DNA of 64,000 nucleotides. Source: Hafnia alvei (lineage in GTDB: Bacteria; Pseudomonadota; Gammaproteobacteria; Enterobacterales; Enterobacteriaceae). Under the pieces are notes generated by a model. The model searched no databases, was not told where the DNA came from, and saw only the letters and a list, made by a program, of their open reading frames with translations. Each line of letters starts with the position of its first letter. The stretch's first letter is position 1. A program made the position numbers and the translations under genes. Below, piece by piece: positions 54,655-64,000 of the stretch. The stretch covers positions 4,542,012 through 4,606,011 of the forward strand of contig NZ_CP139992.1 in the NCBI RefSeq assembly GCF_034424155.1. Direction: 5' to 3'.

Positions 54655-54756
54655 CTCTCCCTCCAGCCTCACTTCGCAGGGAGGAGCAGATCGTAGATCA
54701 GCCCAACATCACCGAACGATTCCCTCCCCTGCCAAGGGGAGGGTTAGGGTGGGGTC
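54655..54756. repeat. GC-rich palindromic repeat, copy 4
   Basis: Tandem to copy 3, with decayed left half (CTCTCCCTCCAGCCTCAC) and intact right half ending GTTAGGGTGGGGTC. It ends 14 bases before the lafW stop codon. Confidence 0.82.
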
Positions 54757-54769
54757 ATTGCTGAGATTT

Positions 54770-55798
54770 TCACCCCAACAAATTCTTCACTGTACCCAAG
54801 CGCACATTGGCCTGCGCACTCAATGCCTGATTAAGGCTAGAAAATTGGCTGCTGCTGTTTTGTAGATGCTCACCTAATGCCTGAGAGACAGCCAGCGCCT
54901 GCTGCGGCTCATACGGCGTGGCCATTCCCTCAATGCGCGTACGAACACGCTCTTGCTGAAAACGTAATTTTCCACGCTGATGGGTGATTTGCTCCAGCGC
55001 GGTTAACACTTCCGTTCCCCGCTCGCGCAAACGCTCTGGCTGCGCTGCAATTTGTTTAAGCACGTCGCCAATCGCGGGCTCAGCCTGTGGTGTGAGCGAT
55101 GAGAACGTTGAGTTAAAACGCTTTCCCTCACCGCGTACGCTTAAATGCGTACTCACTCGCTCCCAACGCGACTCATCGACGCTAAACGTCACATCACCGG
55201 CGCTATCTTGGCGGGCATGCACGCCAAAACGTCCTAATCCTTGATTCAAACGCATCACCGCCTGACGCTCAGAGCCATTTTGCGTGAGTGATACCGCGGC
55301 CATTTCTCGTTTGTTGCCACCGAGAGAGAAAACTAACGTCTCAGCATCTCCGCCCTGCAACAGTTTTTCACCCTCTGGCAGCGCAAAATTCACCTGCGTT
55401 TTGCCTTCCAACTTCACGTTGAAATGGCGATCAACGGTATTGCCGGAAAGCTGAGCGCGGTTATCCAGCAAGCTTTGCAAACCTTTCGCCTGCTGACGAA
55501 TGGTATCAGGTCGAGTTTGGCTGTGTGTCGCGGAATGGCGCAGCTGCAAGAGCTGGCTTTCCGTTTGCGATAGAAAACTATCTGCCTGCTGAACCGCCGT
55601 TAATTGCTGGTTAAGCTGAACGTTATAGCGCAGCGGGCGCGCTGAAATCAGAGGTGATTCAGGGAAACTAGCCGGTGAAGCTGACGTGGTATCCGTAATG
55701 CCACGATTGCGAACCGACTGTGGGGCATCAATACCTCCCCGCGTCAGCGGGGAAGTGGTTGAGGTTTGTAACGAGGAAGTGCTAAGACCAACTTGCAT
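54770..55798 (-). CDS. lafW: Lateral hook-associated protein LafW
   Basis: 342 residues. The helical C terminus (SSQFSSLNQALSAQANVRLG) is flagellin-like, and the N-terminal third is long and Ser/Thr-rich. Located between lfgL and the lafZ-lafA region, matching LafW of Flag-2 clusters, a putative hook-associated protein with no counterpart in the primary system. Exact role not established. Follows lfgL by 5 bases. Confidence 0.85.
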   Translation of the reverse strand: MQVGLSTSSLQTSTTSPLTRGGIDAPQSVRNRGITDTTSASPASFPESPLISARPLRYNVQLNQQLTAVQQADSFLSQTESQLLQLRHSATHSQTRPDTIRQQAKGLQSLLDNRAQLSGNTVDRHFNVKLEGKTQVNFALPEGEKLLQGGDAETLVFSLGGNKREMAAVSLTQNGSERQAVMRLNQGLGRFGVHARQDSAGDVTFSVDESRWERVSTHLSVRGEGKRFNSTFSSLTPQAEPAIGDVLKQIAAQPERLRERGTEVLTALEQITHQRGKLRFQQERVRTRIEGMATPYEPQQALAVSQALGEHLQNSSSQFSSLNQALSAQANVRLGTVKNLLG

Positions 55799-55803
55799 AT
55801 CAA

Positions 55804-56721
55804 TTACATCATGCTAAAGAGTGAGAGCTGACTAATCATGCTGTAGGTTTTATTCGAAACCTGCATCGAGTTGTAATACAGCTGAAAATTGACCGACGCC
55901 GTGGCCATATCTAAACCTGACAAATCTTTAGCGACCATATCATTAGCCGTTTTCACGTCCGTATGCGCATCATCCAACATCGTTAAACGATTTTGACGCC
56001 CACCGAGATCGGTAAAGATCGCGGCCACATCGTCTGAAGAATCTTTTACGGCACCCATCAGCGCATTGAGCTCATCCGCATAGTCAGAAGCTGGAATATT
56101 CGGATCCTGCATTTTCTCACTGATCGACTTCAGCTTGTTTAATAAATCCAGATCGTTACCACTGCTCGAAAAAGCTCCGCTCAGGTTGGTATTTTCAGTG
56201 ATGCTCACGCCGTTAGCCACTGCGGTTTCACGCGTACCGTCGTTACCGTGGTATTCATAGCTCTGGGTGGTTTCGTTCCACACTACCGGTTTCTGATCGG
56301 TTTTGGTGCCAGAAAACAGATAGCGACCGTCTTCGTTTTTCGAGTTCAGCGTCGCCACCAGAGAATCGAGCATGGAGCCAATCTCTTTGCCAAAGCCGGA
56401 CATATCTTCGCTGCTGTGAGTATCGTTAGACGCCGCCAACAGTTTGTCATTAAGCGATGTCAGCTGATTGTTCAGCGCCGTCACGTGCGACTCCTGCATC
56501 GATAGGTTGCCAGACAAACGCGAGATATTGCTCTGATACTGGGTGATCGCAGACTGTTCACGGTTAAGCTGCACCATACGCGAACTGGCGATGGGATCGT
56601 CAGAAGGAACATTGACGCGCTGCAATGTCGACATCTGCTGCATCAGTTTATTCATCTGGGTACCGTTTTTACCCATCTGGTAGGTCATCATATTGGCGTT
56701 GTAGAGGCCGCTGACTCGCAT
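55804..56721 (-). CDS. lfgL: Lateral hook-filament junction protein LfgL (FlgL-like)
   Basis: 305 residues. N-terminal MRVSGLYNANMMTYQMGKNG with the conserved junction helix and VNVPSDDPIASSRMVQLNRE; C-terminal flagellin-like coil (VSNKTYSMISQLSLFSMM). Connects hook-associated protein 1 to the filament. Confidence 0.94.
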   Translation of the reverse strand: MRVSGLYNANMMTYQMGKNGTQMNKLMQQMSTLQRVNVPSDDPIASSRMVQLNREQSAITQYQSNISRLSGNLSMQESHVTALNNQLTSLNDKLLAASNDTHSSEDMSGFGKEIGSMLDSLVATLNSKNEDGRYLFSGTKTDQKPVVWNETTQSYEYHGNDGTRETAVANGVSITENTNLSGAFSSSGNDLDLLNKLKSISEKMQDPNIPASDYADELNALMGAVKDSSDDVAAIFTDLGGRQNRLTMLDDAHTDVKTANDMVAKDLSGLDMATASVNFQLYYNSMQVSNKTYSMISQLSLFSMM

Positions 56722-56739
56722 GTTAATTCCTTATTATTA

Positions 56740-58110
56740 TCAGAGCAGATTCAGTAAATCGGAGAAGATCTGGTTACCCGCCGCAATCACTTTCATATTT
56801 GATTGATAGGCATTCATGTAAACCTGAAGATTAATTGCTTCTTCGTCCTGATCGACCGCGCTGAGGTTGTCACGCTGATTCTGCGCTTCTACATAGACAG
56901 ATATGGCTGCTTCGGCTTCGGTCTGGTTCTCACGGCTAGCAATACCGATAGAACTAATAATCGCGGCGGCACCTTCGTTGATGCTCATATTGCCCATGCC
57001 GCCGATATCCACCTTCTTGTTTTTCAGTTCAATCAGCAAATTCAGGTTATCGCCGTTACCCGTTTCATCATTTTTACCTGAAAGCGCCAGCTCATCGGGT
57101 TTGATGTCGGTGATGGTCAGCATGCCTGCTGGATTACTCAAATCGAAATTAAACAGCGGCTTACCCGGCTGACCATTCAGATCGAAACCTTGTCCGAGCT
57201 GATCGTTGAACATGGTTGCAATAGATTCCGCCATGCCCTGAACCGATTCCTGCATTTCTTTGAGCGTACCCTGCTCATAATCATTCAGCGCACCAAGCTG
57301 ACCGCCGGTTGCCGGATTAATCGAGTATTCAGAACCAGCATATTTTAGCGTCAGTAACTGACTGCCATCTGGCTGGGTCGTGGTGGCGAGTTGGCCCGAA
57401 CTCTGCCCGTTAACCAACGGCTGACCATTCGGCAAAGCGACCGTGTAATTGCCTTTCGCGTCTTCGCTGACTTTCACGTCAACCATGCTGCTCATCTGTT
57501 TCACCAGCTCATCACGCTGATCGCGCAGCACGTTGGTGTTACCGCCGGTGGCTTCAAGCTCAGCAATTTTCTGGTTATAACCTGCAATGTTCGAGCTAAG
57601 CGTATTCACGCTGTCTACCGTGGCATTACGCTGACTATTGATTGACGTCTTCTGGCTAGTAATAAAATTATTAATGTTATTAAAACGCGTCGCCATCGAC
57701 TGCGCTTCGTTGATTAATTGCTGACGCAGCGCAGGAGAATCGGGCTCGGTGGTGAGCTCATTAAGCGAAGCAAAAAGTTTATCGATACCGTTGCCCAAAC
57801 TGGTGGTATCCGTGCCAATCACCGACTCCAGCGCACCAATATACTTCTGCCCAGAATCATAATAGTTAGCTTTGCTGTTGGTGCCCCATACCTGACTGGT
57901 CAAATACTGATCCGAGATGCGGCGAATACTGTCAACCTGAACACCGTTACCCGCAGACAGCCCCACGGAGCCCATCGGCCCTACGGCACTTTGCAAAATA
58001 CCTTGGCGGCTATAGCCCGGCGTTAAGGCATTCTGAACGTTCATACCAACGGTATTCATACCTAACTTGGCGGCTTGAATGCCGCTGTAAGCGTTACTGA
58101 TTAAACTCAT
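56740..58110 (-). CDS. lfgK: Lateral hook-associated protein LfgK (FlgK-like)
   Basis: 456 residues. N-terminal rod/hook motif (GIQAAKLGMNTVGMNVQNALT) and TPGYSRQ; C-terminal AYQSNMKVIAAGNQIFSDLL. Forms the first junction layer on the hook. Its start overlaps the lfgJ stop by 4 bases (ATGA). Confidence 0.95.
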   Translation of the reverse strand: MSLISNAYSGIQAAKLGMNTVGMNVQNALTPGYSRQGILQSAVGPMGSVGLSAGNGVQVDSIRRISDQYLTSQVWGTNSKANYYDSGQKYIGALESVIGTDTTSLGNGIDKLFASLNELTTEPDSPALRQQLINEAQSMATRFNNINNFITSQKTSINSQRNATVDSVNTLSSNIAGYNQKIAELEATGGNTNVLRDQRDELVKQMSSMVDVKVSEDAKGNYTVALPNGQPLVNGQSSGQLATTTQPDGSQLLTLKYAGSEYSINPATGGQLGALNDYEQGTLKEMQESVQGMAESIATMFNDQLGQGFDLNGQPGKPLFNFDLSNPAGMLTITDIKPDELALSGKNDETGNGDNLNLLIELKNKKVDIGGMGNMSINEGAAAIISSIGIASRENQTEAEAAISVYVEAQNQRDNLSAVDQDEEAINLQVYMNAYQSNMKVIAAGNQIFSDLLNLL

Positions 58111-58529
58111 AATGATTCCTGTCCGCGGCTAAGTACTGGGATAACGGGCGTTTCAAGCTCTACGGGCTCTGGCGCTTCTACAGAATCAGAAGCGACATTT
58201 TCGCCCTCAATCTTAAGTGCGCGTTCCATTCCCTTAACCTGAGGATCAAGCTGGTTAATCAGCATGGTGGCGATTCCGCTACTGCGCTGTGAAGCCAGCT
58301 GCGAGGCCAGTTTGTCATCATAAAAATCACGCATCATGCGCTGCTGCTTGCTGTTGAACGGATCATCATCCGCCGCTAACGCATCCGACGCTTTGCGCAT
58401 CTGCTGCATCATCGAACGCAGGAACATTGCTTCGAACTGCTCGGCGGCCTGATCTAAATTCTGTGCTTTCAGCGTGCCAGTGAAATCTCCCGGCAGCACG
58501 GTACTTTGGCGATTAATGGCATCAATCAT
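58107..58529 (-). CDS. lfgJ: Lateral rod-assembly protein LfgJ without muramidase domain
   Basis: 140 residues, only the N-terminal Rod-binding domain of FlgJ (AEQFEAMFLRSMMQQMRKAS; FYDDKLASQLASQRSSGIA). The C-terminal peptidoglycan hydrolase domain of the roughly 310-residue FlgJ is absent. The lateral system must use another muramidase to let the rod through. The frame is intact, so this is not a truncation artefact. Confidence 0.9.
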   Translation of the reverse strand: MIDAINRQSTVLPGDFTGTLKAQNLDQAAEQFEAMFLRSMMQQMRKASDALAADDDPFNSKQQRMMRDFYDDKLASQLASQRSSGIATMLINQLDPQVKGMERALKIEGENVASDSVEAPEPVELETPVIPVLSRGQESL

Positions 58530-58540
58530 GGTTTTTTTCC

Positions 58541-59635
58541 TTAAATAACCACGAGTTCAGCGTCTAACGCGCCTGCTTCGTGTAATGCCTGCAAGATAGC
58601 CATGGTGTCATCCGGCGCGGCGCCTAAGCTATTGATGGTGTTTACGATGCTACGCAGGCTGGTGCCTGCGGCAACGGTCACCATCTGGCCTTGGCCTCGG
58701 TTCACATCAATATCGCTTTGTGGTGTAGTGACCGTCTCACCGTTGCTGAAGGCATTAGGTTGGCTTACGTTGCGGCTTTCGCGAATGCTGACGGTTAAAT
58801 TACCGTGAGAAACAGCGGCAGCCCGCACCACAACGCCGTCGCCAATCACTACCGTTCCTGTTCGTGCGTTAAACACCACGCGAGGCGGCTGTTTACCGGC
58901 GTTAATCTGCACGTCTTCCAGCATCGACATAAAGGCTACGCGAGCGCCTGCGTCCTGCGGCGCTCGCACCACGACGTTGGTCGCACTTTGCGCCGTGGCA
59001 GTATTCGCACCAAAGGCCTGATTCAGCGCCACGGCAACGTTGTTTGCCGTTTTAAAGCTTGGACGTTTCAGGTTCAACGTAACCAGATTACTCACCTGAA
59101 AATCGCTAGGAATTTCACGCTCAATCGACGCCCCGTTCGGTACGCGTCCAACGGTTGGCGTGTTCATGGTGATACTGGAACCGCTATCGCCTTCGGCTTT
59201 AAAACCGCCGACCACCACGTTCCCCTGTGCCAATGCATAAACTTCGCCATCGGCACCGCGCAGTTGAGTCAGCAGCAACGTACCGCCGCGCAAGCTTTTG
59301 GCATCACCGATAGAGGAAACGGTGATATCAACAGACTGCCCGCGTGCATACATCGGAGGCAGCGTGGCGCTAATTGCCACCGCCGCCACGTTTTTCACTT
59401 TAGGGTCAATCTTGGCCGGTAGCTGTACGCCAAACTGACGCAGCATATTGGTGACCGATTGGCTGGTGAACTTCACCTGATTTTTGTCACCGGTGCCGTC
59501 TAAACCCACCACCAAACTGTAACCAATCAGTTGGTTACCACGAACGCCTTGCACATCCACCAGCGAGCCTAATGGCTGCGCCAATGACATTGAACTCCAC
59601 AGGAGGGCGACAACCAGCGTAAGGAATCTGCACAT
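58541..59635 (-). CDS. lfgI: Lateral flagellar P-ring protein LfgI
   Basis: 364 residues with a Sec signal peptide ending near SLAQ, followed by the FlgI hallmark [21 protein letters not shown] and [15 protein letters not shown] set the start at 59635 (MCRFL) because the AGGAG site lies 9 bases before it; an ATG three codons earlier abuts that site. Periplasmic P ring around the rod. Confidence 0.94.
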   Translation of the reverse strand: MCRFLTLVVALLWSSMSLAQPLGSLVDVQGVRGNQLIGYSLVVGLDGTGDKNQVKFTSQSVTNMLRQFGVQLPAKIDPKVKNVAAVAISATLPPMYARGQSVDITVSSIGDAKSLRGGTLLLTQLRGADGEVYALAQGNVVVGGFKAEGDSGSSITMNTPTVGRVPNGASIEREIPSDFQVSNLVTLNLKRPSFKTANNVAVALNQAFGANTATAQSATNVVVRAPQDAGARVAFMSMLEDVQINAGKQPPRVVFNARTGTVVIGDGVVVRAAAVSHGNLTVSIRESRNVSQPNAFSNGETVTTPQSDIDVNRGQGQMVTVAAGTSLRSIVNTINSLGAAPDDTMAILQALHEAGALDAELVVI

Positions 59636-59652
59636 GTTGAACATCTCCTGAA

Positions 59653-60318
59653 TTAAATAGGGAACAGCGGATGGTTAAAGATCCGCGTCAGCCAACCGGC
59701 TGAGTTGGAGTCACTTAACGCACCACGGCCTGCATACGAGATACGCGCGTTCGCAATGCGCTGCGACGAAATGGTGTTATCACGCTCGATATCATCGGTT
59801 CGAACCAATCCGGTGACGCGCATATATTCATCGCCCTGATTGAGGGTCAGCCACTTCTCGCCGCGCACCACTAAAACCCCGTTAGCCAAGATTTTATGTA
59901 CCGCCACGGTGATAGAACCGCGCAGCATATTTTGCTGAGCGGAAGAGGCATTGCCGTTAAAGGAGCGATCCGCACCGATAGAGCCACTCAGCTTATCTAC
60001 TGAGTGGCCAAAGGCTTCCGGTGCGGCAATAGACGCATCATTCTTCTTGCCGAAGTTGGTGCGCGCCTGTTTGCTAGACTGCGTAGACTCATCAAGTCGT
60101 ACCGTCAGAATATCGCCCACGCGGTATGCACGGCGATCCTGGGTCAGAGACCAGTTGTAACCGGCGTTGTATAGCCCGCCACCCTGCACTGCAACCGGCT
60201 GCTGCAGTATTTCCTCTGGCGGCGCATAGGCCGCATCATCCTTGTGAACAAGCAGCGCAGGGCTTTCACAACCCGCTAGCGCCATCAACAGGACACACAT
60301 CAACATCTGCTTTTTCAT
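59653..60318 (-). CDS. lfgH: Lateral flagellar L-ring lipoprotein LfgH
   Basis: 221 residues. Lipoprotein signal with lipobox ALAGC (Cys17). FlgH signature in [20 protein letters not shown] and [21 protein letters not shown]. Outer-membrane L ring. Confidence 0.94.
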   Translation of the reverse strand: MKKQMLMCVLLMALAGCESPALLVHKDDAAYAPPEEILQQPVAVQGGGLYNAGYNWSLTQDRRAYRVGDILTVRLDESTQSSKQARTNFGKKNDASIAAPEAFGHSVDKLSGSIGADRSFNGNASSAQQNMLRGSITVAVHKILANGVLVVRGEKWLTLNQGDEYMRVTGLVRTDDIERDNTISSQRIANARISYAGRGALSDSNSAGWLTRIFNHPLFPI

Positions 60319-60353
60319 AACGTTCTTCGCTTTACTCTTTCACCAAGCCGCCG

Positions 60354-61139
60354 TTACAGCGACTGAGTGACAAACTTCAACATATCATCTGCAGCCGAAA
60401 CCATTTTCGCGTTCATTTCGTAGGCGCGCTGAACGGTGATCATGTCGACCATCTCTTCAACAACCTGTACGTTTGAACCTTCCAATGTTCCCTGCTCCAA
60501 CTGTCCAAGGGCATCTTCACCCGGTACGCCTTCTACGGCTTCGCCACTGGCCGCCGTTTCGCGGTAAAGATTGCCGCCTACCGCTTCTAAACCGGCCGGA
60601 TTAACAAAATTCACCAGCGTGATTTGCCCAAGCTCTACCGGATCGGCCTCGCCGCCCACGGTTGCAGACACGGTGCCGTCTTTCGCAATCGACAGCTCTT
60701 TGGTGTTAGCCGGAAGCTCAATCGCAGGCACTAACGGTAAACCAGCGGCGTTAGTCACCACGCCGTCGGCGTTAACCTGTAGGTTGCCCGCACGCGTGTA
60801 GGCAATATCACCGTCTGGCGTTTCTACTTGGAAGAAGCCTTGGCCCGTAATCGCCACGTCCATCTGCTGCTTGGTGATCTGCATGCTGCCCACGGAGAAC
60901 TCTTTTTGAGTCCCCACGATTTTCACACCGGTACCGTACTGAATGCCGGTTGGAGCCACGTTGTTCTGATCAAGCTGCGCGCCTGGAGCTCGCTGAGTTT
61001 GGTAGAACAGATCGTCAAACATCACGCGGTCGCGTTTAAACCCAGTGGTATTCACGTTCGCCAAGTTATTGGAAATGGCGCTCATTTTGGCGTCTTGCGC
61101 TGCAAGGCCGGTTTTGCTGATCCATAAAGCTGGATTCAT
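60354..61139 (-). CDS. lfgG: Lateral flagellar distal rod protein LfgG
   Basis: 261 residues, standard FlgG length. N-terminal LWISKTGLAAQDAKMSAISN and NLANVNTTGFKRDRV; C-terminal EEMVDMITVQRAYEMNAKM. Forms the distal rod. Confidence 0.95.
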   Translation of the reverse strand: MNPALWISKTGLAAQDAKMSAISNNLANVNTTGFKRDRVMFDDLFYQTQRAPGAQLDQNNVAPTGIQYGTGVKIVGTQKEFSVGSMQITKQQMDVAITGQGFFQVETPDGDIAYTRAGNLQVNADGVVTNAAGLPLVPAIELPANTKELSIAKDGTVSATVGGEADPVELGQITLVNFVNPAGLEAVGGNLYRETAASGEAVEGVPGEDALGQLEQGTLEGSNVQVVEEMVDMITVQRAYEMNAKMVSAADDMLKFVTQSL

Positions 61140-61154
61140 GATTTATTCCTTAAT

Positions 61155-61886
61155 TTAGCTGCCACGGATCAGTCGATTACCGGCCGTCGCCAAATCTTCT
61201 GCGGCTTTCATCATCTTGATTTGGGCTTCAAACTGGCGGTTCAGCGCAATGCTGGAAACCATTTCGCTAATCGCTGAAATATTGCTGCTTTCCAGATGTC
61301 CGGCAGCGATTTCAACGGCATCGCTGCGTGGGTTATTCCGCGTGGTGCTCACCAACAAACCGTCCGCGTCTTTTGAAAGCTGATCCGCAGGAATATCCAC
61401 CAGTTTGATGCGATCGACATCCATGGCAGCATTGACGTCACCATCTTGCGGAACAATCGTAATGGTGCCGTCATCGCCAATGGAAAGATCGGAAAACGGC
61501 GGTAATACCACCGGGCCGGTTTCACCAATCACGGGGCGGCCGTTAATGGTTAAATCGCCTTCAGGGCTGACATCCATCTGACCGTTGCGGGTGTAAACCT
61601 CGCGGTTGCCGTTACCCACGGCAATCAGGCCATTGCCTTTAATGGCTATATCCAGCTCACGTCCGGTATCTCTCACCGCACCCGGCGTCATATCCACCCC
61701 GCTGTTTTGCTCCTGCACCAGATAGCGCGAGTCATAGCCCGACCCCGCCACCTGCTGTGATAAAGCGCTTTCTAAGTCACCACGAAATCCGCTGGTGTTC
61801 ACGTTCGCCAGATTATTCGAATGAATCTGCTGCTGTGACAGGCTGCGGTTAGCGCCGCTAACGGCGGTATAAATTAAGTGATCCAT
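61155..61886 (-). CDS. lfgF: Lateral flagellar proximal rod protein LfgF
   Basis: 243 residues with the flagellar basal-body rod motif NNLANVNTSGFRGDLE and C-terminal EMVSSIALNRQFEAQIKMM. Its ATG lies within the 3' end of lfgE (29-base overlap) and would form TAATG with a stop codon in another lfgE frame. Confidence 0.94.
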   Translation of the reverse strand: MDHLIYTAVSGANRSLSQQQIHSNNLANVNTSGFRGDLESALSQQVAGSGYDSRYLVQEQNSGVDMTPGAVRDTGRELDIAIKGNGLIAVGNGNREVYTRNGQMDVSPEGDLTINGRPVIGETGPVVLPPFSDLSIGDDGTITIVPQDGDVNAAMDVDRIKLVDIPADQLSKDADGLLVSTTRNNPRSDAVEIAAGHLESSNISAISEMVSSIALNRQFEAQIKMMKAAEDLATAGNRLIRGS

Positions 61887-63084
61887 TAGACCCCGACATC
61901 ATGCTGTCATTGGTGCTGATAACTTTAGTGTTAGCCTGATAGTTACGCTGCGCGGTCATCAACCCTACCAGCTCGGCGGTTAAGTCGACGTTAGATTCTT
62001 CCAATGCACCCGCTTTAATAGAACCCAACAGGCCTGAACCTGGTGCGCCGGTCAGCGGTGTACCCGATGCAGAAGTTTGCGCCCACGTAGTACCATCTTG
62101 TGAAGCCAGTCCATCTGGGTTGGTAAAGTTGGCCAAAATCAGCTGGCCTTGCAGCATGCGTTCGCCATTTGAGAAGGTGGCATAAACAAAGCCTTCTTCA
62201 TCAATCTGCTGACCCGTTTTTTCACCAGAGGCGTAGCCATCACCTTTGTTTTTGGTTACGGAGAAATCAGAACCAAATTGGGTCGTTCCCGCGTAGTTCA
62301 GCTCAAGGTTCAGATCTTCAGCGCCAGGTATAGACAGTGAAATATCAACGGCTCCATTGGGTACTTCCATCACGCCCTGAGCGCTAAAGGAAATCGTCTG
62401 GGTAGCCCCTTTCGTTGGGTCAGTCGCATCGGGAACAGGCTCACCATCCATGTAGTAATGGCTGGTCCAAGTGTTATCTGCGTTCTTCACAAAATACTGC
62501 GATAACGTGTGCTCACGGCCCAAAGAGTCATAAACCTGCGTGGTGTAGGTATTGTTATATGAAGAGCTGTCTTTCGGATCTAACGGCGTGACCTTAGGTA
62601 CTTCGGCGTTAGCATCCAAGTTAGCCGTGAACTCCAGCCCGTTGGTGGCTTTGGCGGGAATCGCACCGCTGCTAATATTCAGATTACCCACGTTACCCAC
62701 CTGCAATACGCCGTTGGCATCAACCGGATAACCTTGCAAATTCATACCCTGACGATTGACCAGATTCCCGTTGGTATCTGTACCGAAATACCCTGCGCGG
62801 GTATAGGCTTCAGTACCTGCGCTATCACGCACCACGAAGAAACCGTTACCTGAGATCGCTAGATCCAGCGCGCTTGAAGAGGCCATGATATTACCGCCAC
62901 GGGTAATACTTTGCGTGATACCACTCACGCCCACGCCCAGCGGCTGGGACTGTGCGTACAGCGCAGAGAACTCCGCACGGCCCGACTTGAAGCCCACGGT
63001 GCCGGAGTTAGCAATGTTGTTACTGATAGCGCTAAGCTGCTGAGTGATGGCGTTCAAGCCCGAAGTTGCGATACTAAAGCTCAT
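61858..63084 (-). CDS. lfgE: Lateral flagellar hook protein LfgE
   Basis: 408 residues. N-terminal SGLNAITQQLSAISNNIANS and SGTVGFKSGRAEFSALY; C-terminal LVGLMTAQRNYQANTKVIST. The last 14 residues (MMSGSNGSLNLYRR) do not look like a normal hook D0 helix end and come from the long overlap with lfgF. A one-base change in the C4 run at 61891-61894 would instead end the frame at TAATG. Confidence 0.93.
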   Translation of the reverse strand: MSFSIATSGLNAITQQLSAISNNIANSGTVGFKSGRAEFSALYAQSQPLGVGVSGITQSITRGGNIMASSSALDLAISGNGFFVVRDSAGTEAYTRAGYFGTDTNGNLVNRQGMNLQGYPVDANGVLQVGNVGNLNISSGAIPAKATNGLEFTANLDANAEVPKVTPLDPKDSSSYNNTYTTQVYDSLGREHTLSQYFVKNADNTWTSHYYMDGEPVPDATDPTKGATQTISFSAQGVMEVPNGAVDISLSIPGAEDLNLELNYAGTTQFGSDFSVTKNKGDGYASGEKTGQQIDEEGFVYATFSNGERMLQGQLILANFTNPDGLASQDGTTWAQTSASGTPLTGAPGSGLLGSIKAGALEESNVDLTAELVGLMTAQRNYQANTKVISTNDSMMSGSNGSLNLYRR

Positions 63085-63139
63085 AAAATCTTTCCTGATC
63101 TAAATTGGGTTAGTGTTCGAAAGTGTTCCGTTTTCGAAA

Positions 63140-63835
63140 TTACGCTTTGCGAGTGTCGGTATTATTGGATGGGCTATTCATCCCAAACTGGCTGATGTAG
63201 TTATAAGGAACCTCACCCAGCCCAGCGATATTCAGCATGGTGGCACTGCCATCCAATGGAATACGCACATTGTTAACCACGCCACCCACTTCAATTGGAA
63301 CCGACTCTTCACCGGTATCCGTCACCACGCTTAGCGTGTACTTGCCTTCGGCAAGGCCCAGCTCTTTCGGGTCAATTTTAAAATCAACCTGTCCGGCTTC
63401 CTGCTGGCCTAGCTCAATTTTGTGCTCGGTACCGGCTTCATCTTTGACGTACACCGTCACCACGCCTGCGGCGTGATCCAGTGACAGACGACCGTCGATG
63501 ACCGTACTGCCGTCAGTTTCGATTTTGTCGGTCTGAACCATCACCTTCTGCCCTACTAAGTTGCCGGTAGACAGGGTTTGCAGGTTATCCATCAACACCG
63601 CATTGTTTTGCATCAGCGCAGACATGGACTCCATCGACTGCACCTGAGACAGCTGCGCCAATTGGCTAACGTATTCGGTACCATCGGTTGGGTTCAGCGG
63701 ATCCTGGTTTTGGATCTGCGCAACCAATAGCGTCATAAACAGGTTGTTCATGCTCGCGGCGCTGTTATCGTTACTGGCAACACGGCTGTTATTGCTAGTT
63801 GTATCCGTATAACTCTGCGCGTCATTGACGTTCAT
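63140..63835 (-). CDS. lfgD: Lateral hook-cap protein LfgD
   Basis: 231 residues. N-terminal FlgD motif MNNLFMTLLVAQIQNQDPLN and PTDGTEYVSQLAQLSQVQSM, then FlgD Ig-like and Tudor-like domains. Scaffold for hook assembly. Starts 2 bases after the lfgC stop. Confidence 0.95.
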   Translation of the reverse strand: MNVNDAQSYTDTTSNNSRVASNDNSAASMNNLFMTLLVAQIQNQDPLNPTDGTEYVSQLAQLSQVQSMESMSALMQNNAVLMDNLQTLSTGNLVGQKVMVQTDKIETDGSTVIDGRLSLDHAAGVVTVYVKDEAGTEHKIELGQQEAGQVDFKIDPKELGLAEGKYTLSVVTDTGEESVPIEVGGVVNNVRIPLDGSATMLNIAGLGEVPYNYISQFGMNSPSNNTDTRKA

Positions 63836-63837
63836 GC

Positions 63838-64000
63838 TTAAGCTTCTCCAAGTCTCAGCAGGCTCTGCTGCATACTTTTCACACTGTTAAGAACTTCGAC
63901 GTTAGTTTCGAAGCTACGGGATGCCGACATCATGTCCGCCATCTCTTCCACGACGTTGATGTCAGGATAAAAGACGCAACCCTGATCGTTGGCCATGGGA
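63838..64000 (-). CDS. lfgC: Lateral proximal rod protein LfgC (3' end only)
   Basis: The last 53 or so codons are visible, read from the window edge: NDQGCVFYPDINVVEEMADM and ASRSFETNVEVLNSVKSMQQ are typical of FlgC C termini. The 5' part lies outside the window. Confidence 0.92.
   Translation of the reverse strand, partial: PMANDQGCVFYPDINVVEEMADMMSASRSFETNVEVLNSVKSMQQSLLRLGEA

Overview
The window looks like the chromosome of a member of the Enterobacterales close to Hafnia (Hafniaceae). This is an inference from gene content: tdc, chbBCARFG, selC-yicJI, metBL/metJ/metF and a largely intact second (lateral, Flag-2) flagellar gene set. Protein sequences such as MetJ, MetB, TdcC, ChbR and YicI are close to the E. 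coli ones as I remember them, but the gene order is not that of E. coli. The host is not E. coli K-12.

Layout. 1-3.1 kb: the 3' part of a threonine/serine catabolic (tdc) operon whose tdcB is cut by a complete 768-bp IS1; the tdcB 5' end and tdcA are missing. 3.1-8.5 kb: single housekeeping and accessory genes (3-methyladenine glycosylase, AraC regulator with divergent SDR enzyme, cheV with a flagellar-type promoter, a DUF1622 membrane protein, an exported Ntn-hydrolase). 8.6-14.0 kb: complete chitobiose operon chbBCARFG on the minus strand, with two tandem GTCAAAGAG sites between chbB and chbC matching the ChiX small-RNA trap. 14.3-15.2 kb: SMP-30/gluconolactonase gene.

15.3-30.96 kb: a 15.6-kb CP4/P4-like genomic island in the 3' end of selC (tRNA-Sec), bounded by imperfect core repeats and matching arm-type repeats, with its integrase next to selC. 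It carries a CbtA/CbeA-type toxin-antitoxin pair, YeeS/RadC-like and DUF932 genes, two exported proteins of unknown function, AlpA, an inovirus Gp2/YfjJ-type protein, and two likely defence modules facing each other. The first is a RecQ-like helicase/phosphoribosyltransferase fusion with a DprA-like partner (ShosTA-like). The second is an AT-rich, tightly packed three-gene operon: a SLATT-type two-membrane-helix protein, an NdpA/NA37-like nucleoid protein and a RelA/SpoT-domain nucleotide synthetase. The second module is the best candidate for an undescribed system in this window.

31-37.4 kb: DJ-1 family protein, yicJ-yicI (alpha-xyloside uptake and hydrolysis), a CynX/NimT-type transporter overlapping a deaminase gene. 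37.5-38.2 kb has no credible gene. It holds two inverted, diverged copies of a structured element in which hairpin loops are conserved while the stems change and still pair, plus a 54-bp repeat. 38.2-43.6 kb: methionine genes metL, metB, metJ and metF with two sets of tandem met boxes; metF lies beyond metJ rather than after metL.

43.9-64 kb: lateral flagellar genes read leftwards from lfgC to lafU (rod, hook, rings, junction proteins, two flagellins, cap, chaperones, hook-length control, FliL-like, sigma factor, stator), with a divergent membrane-bound regulator gene (lafZ) and a small membrane-protein partner. A textbook sigma-54 promoter precedes lafB and sigma-28-like motifs precede both flagellin genes. 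GC-rich palindromic repeats of about 105 bp occur four times, around metF and beside lafW.
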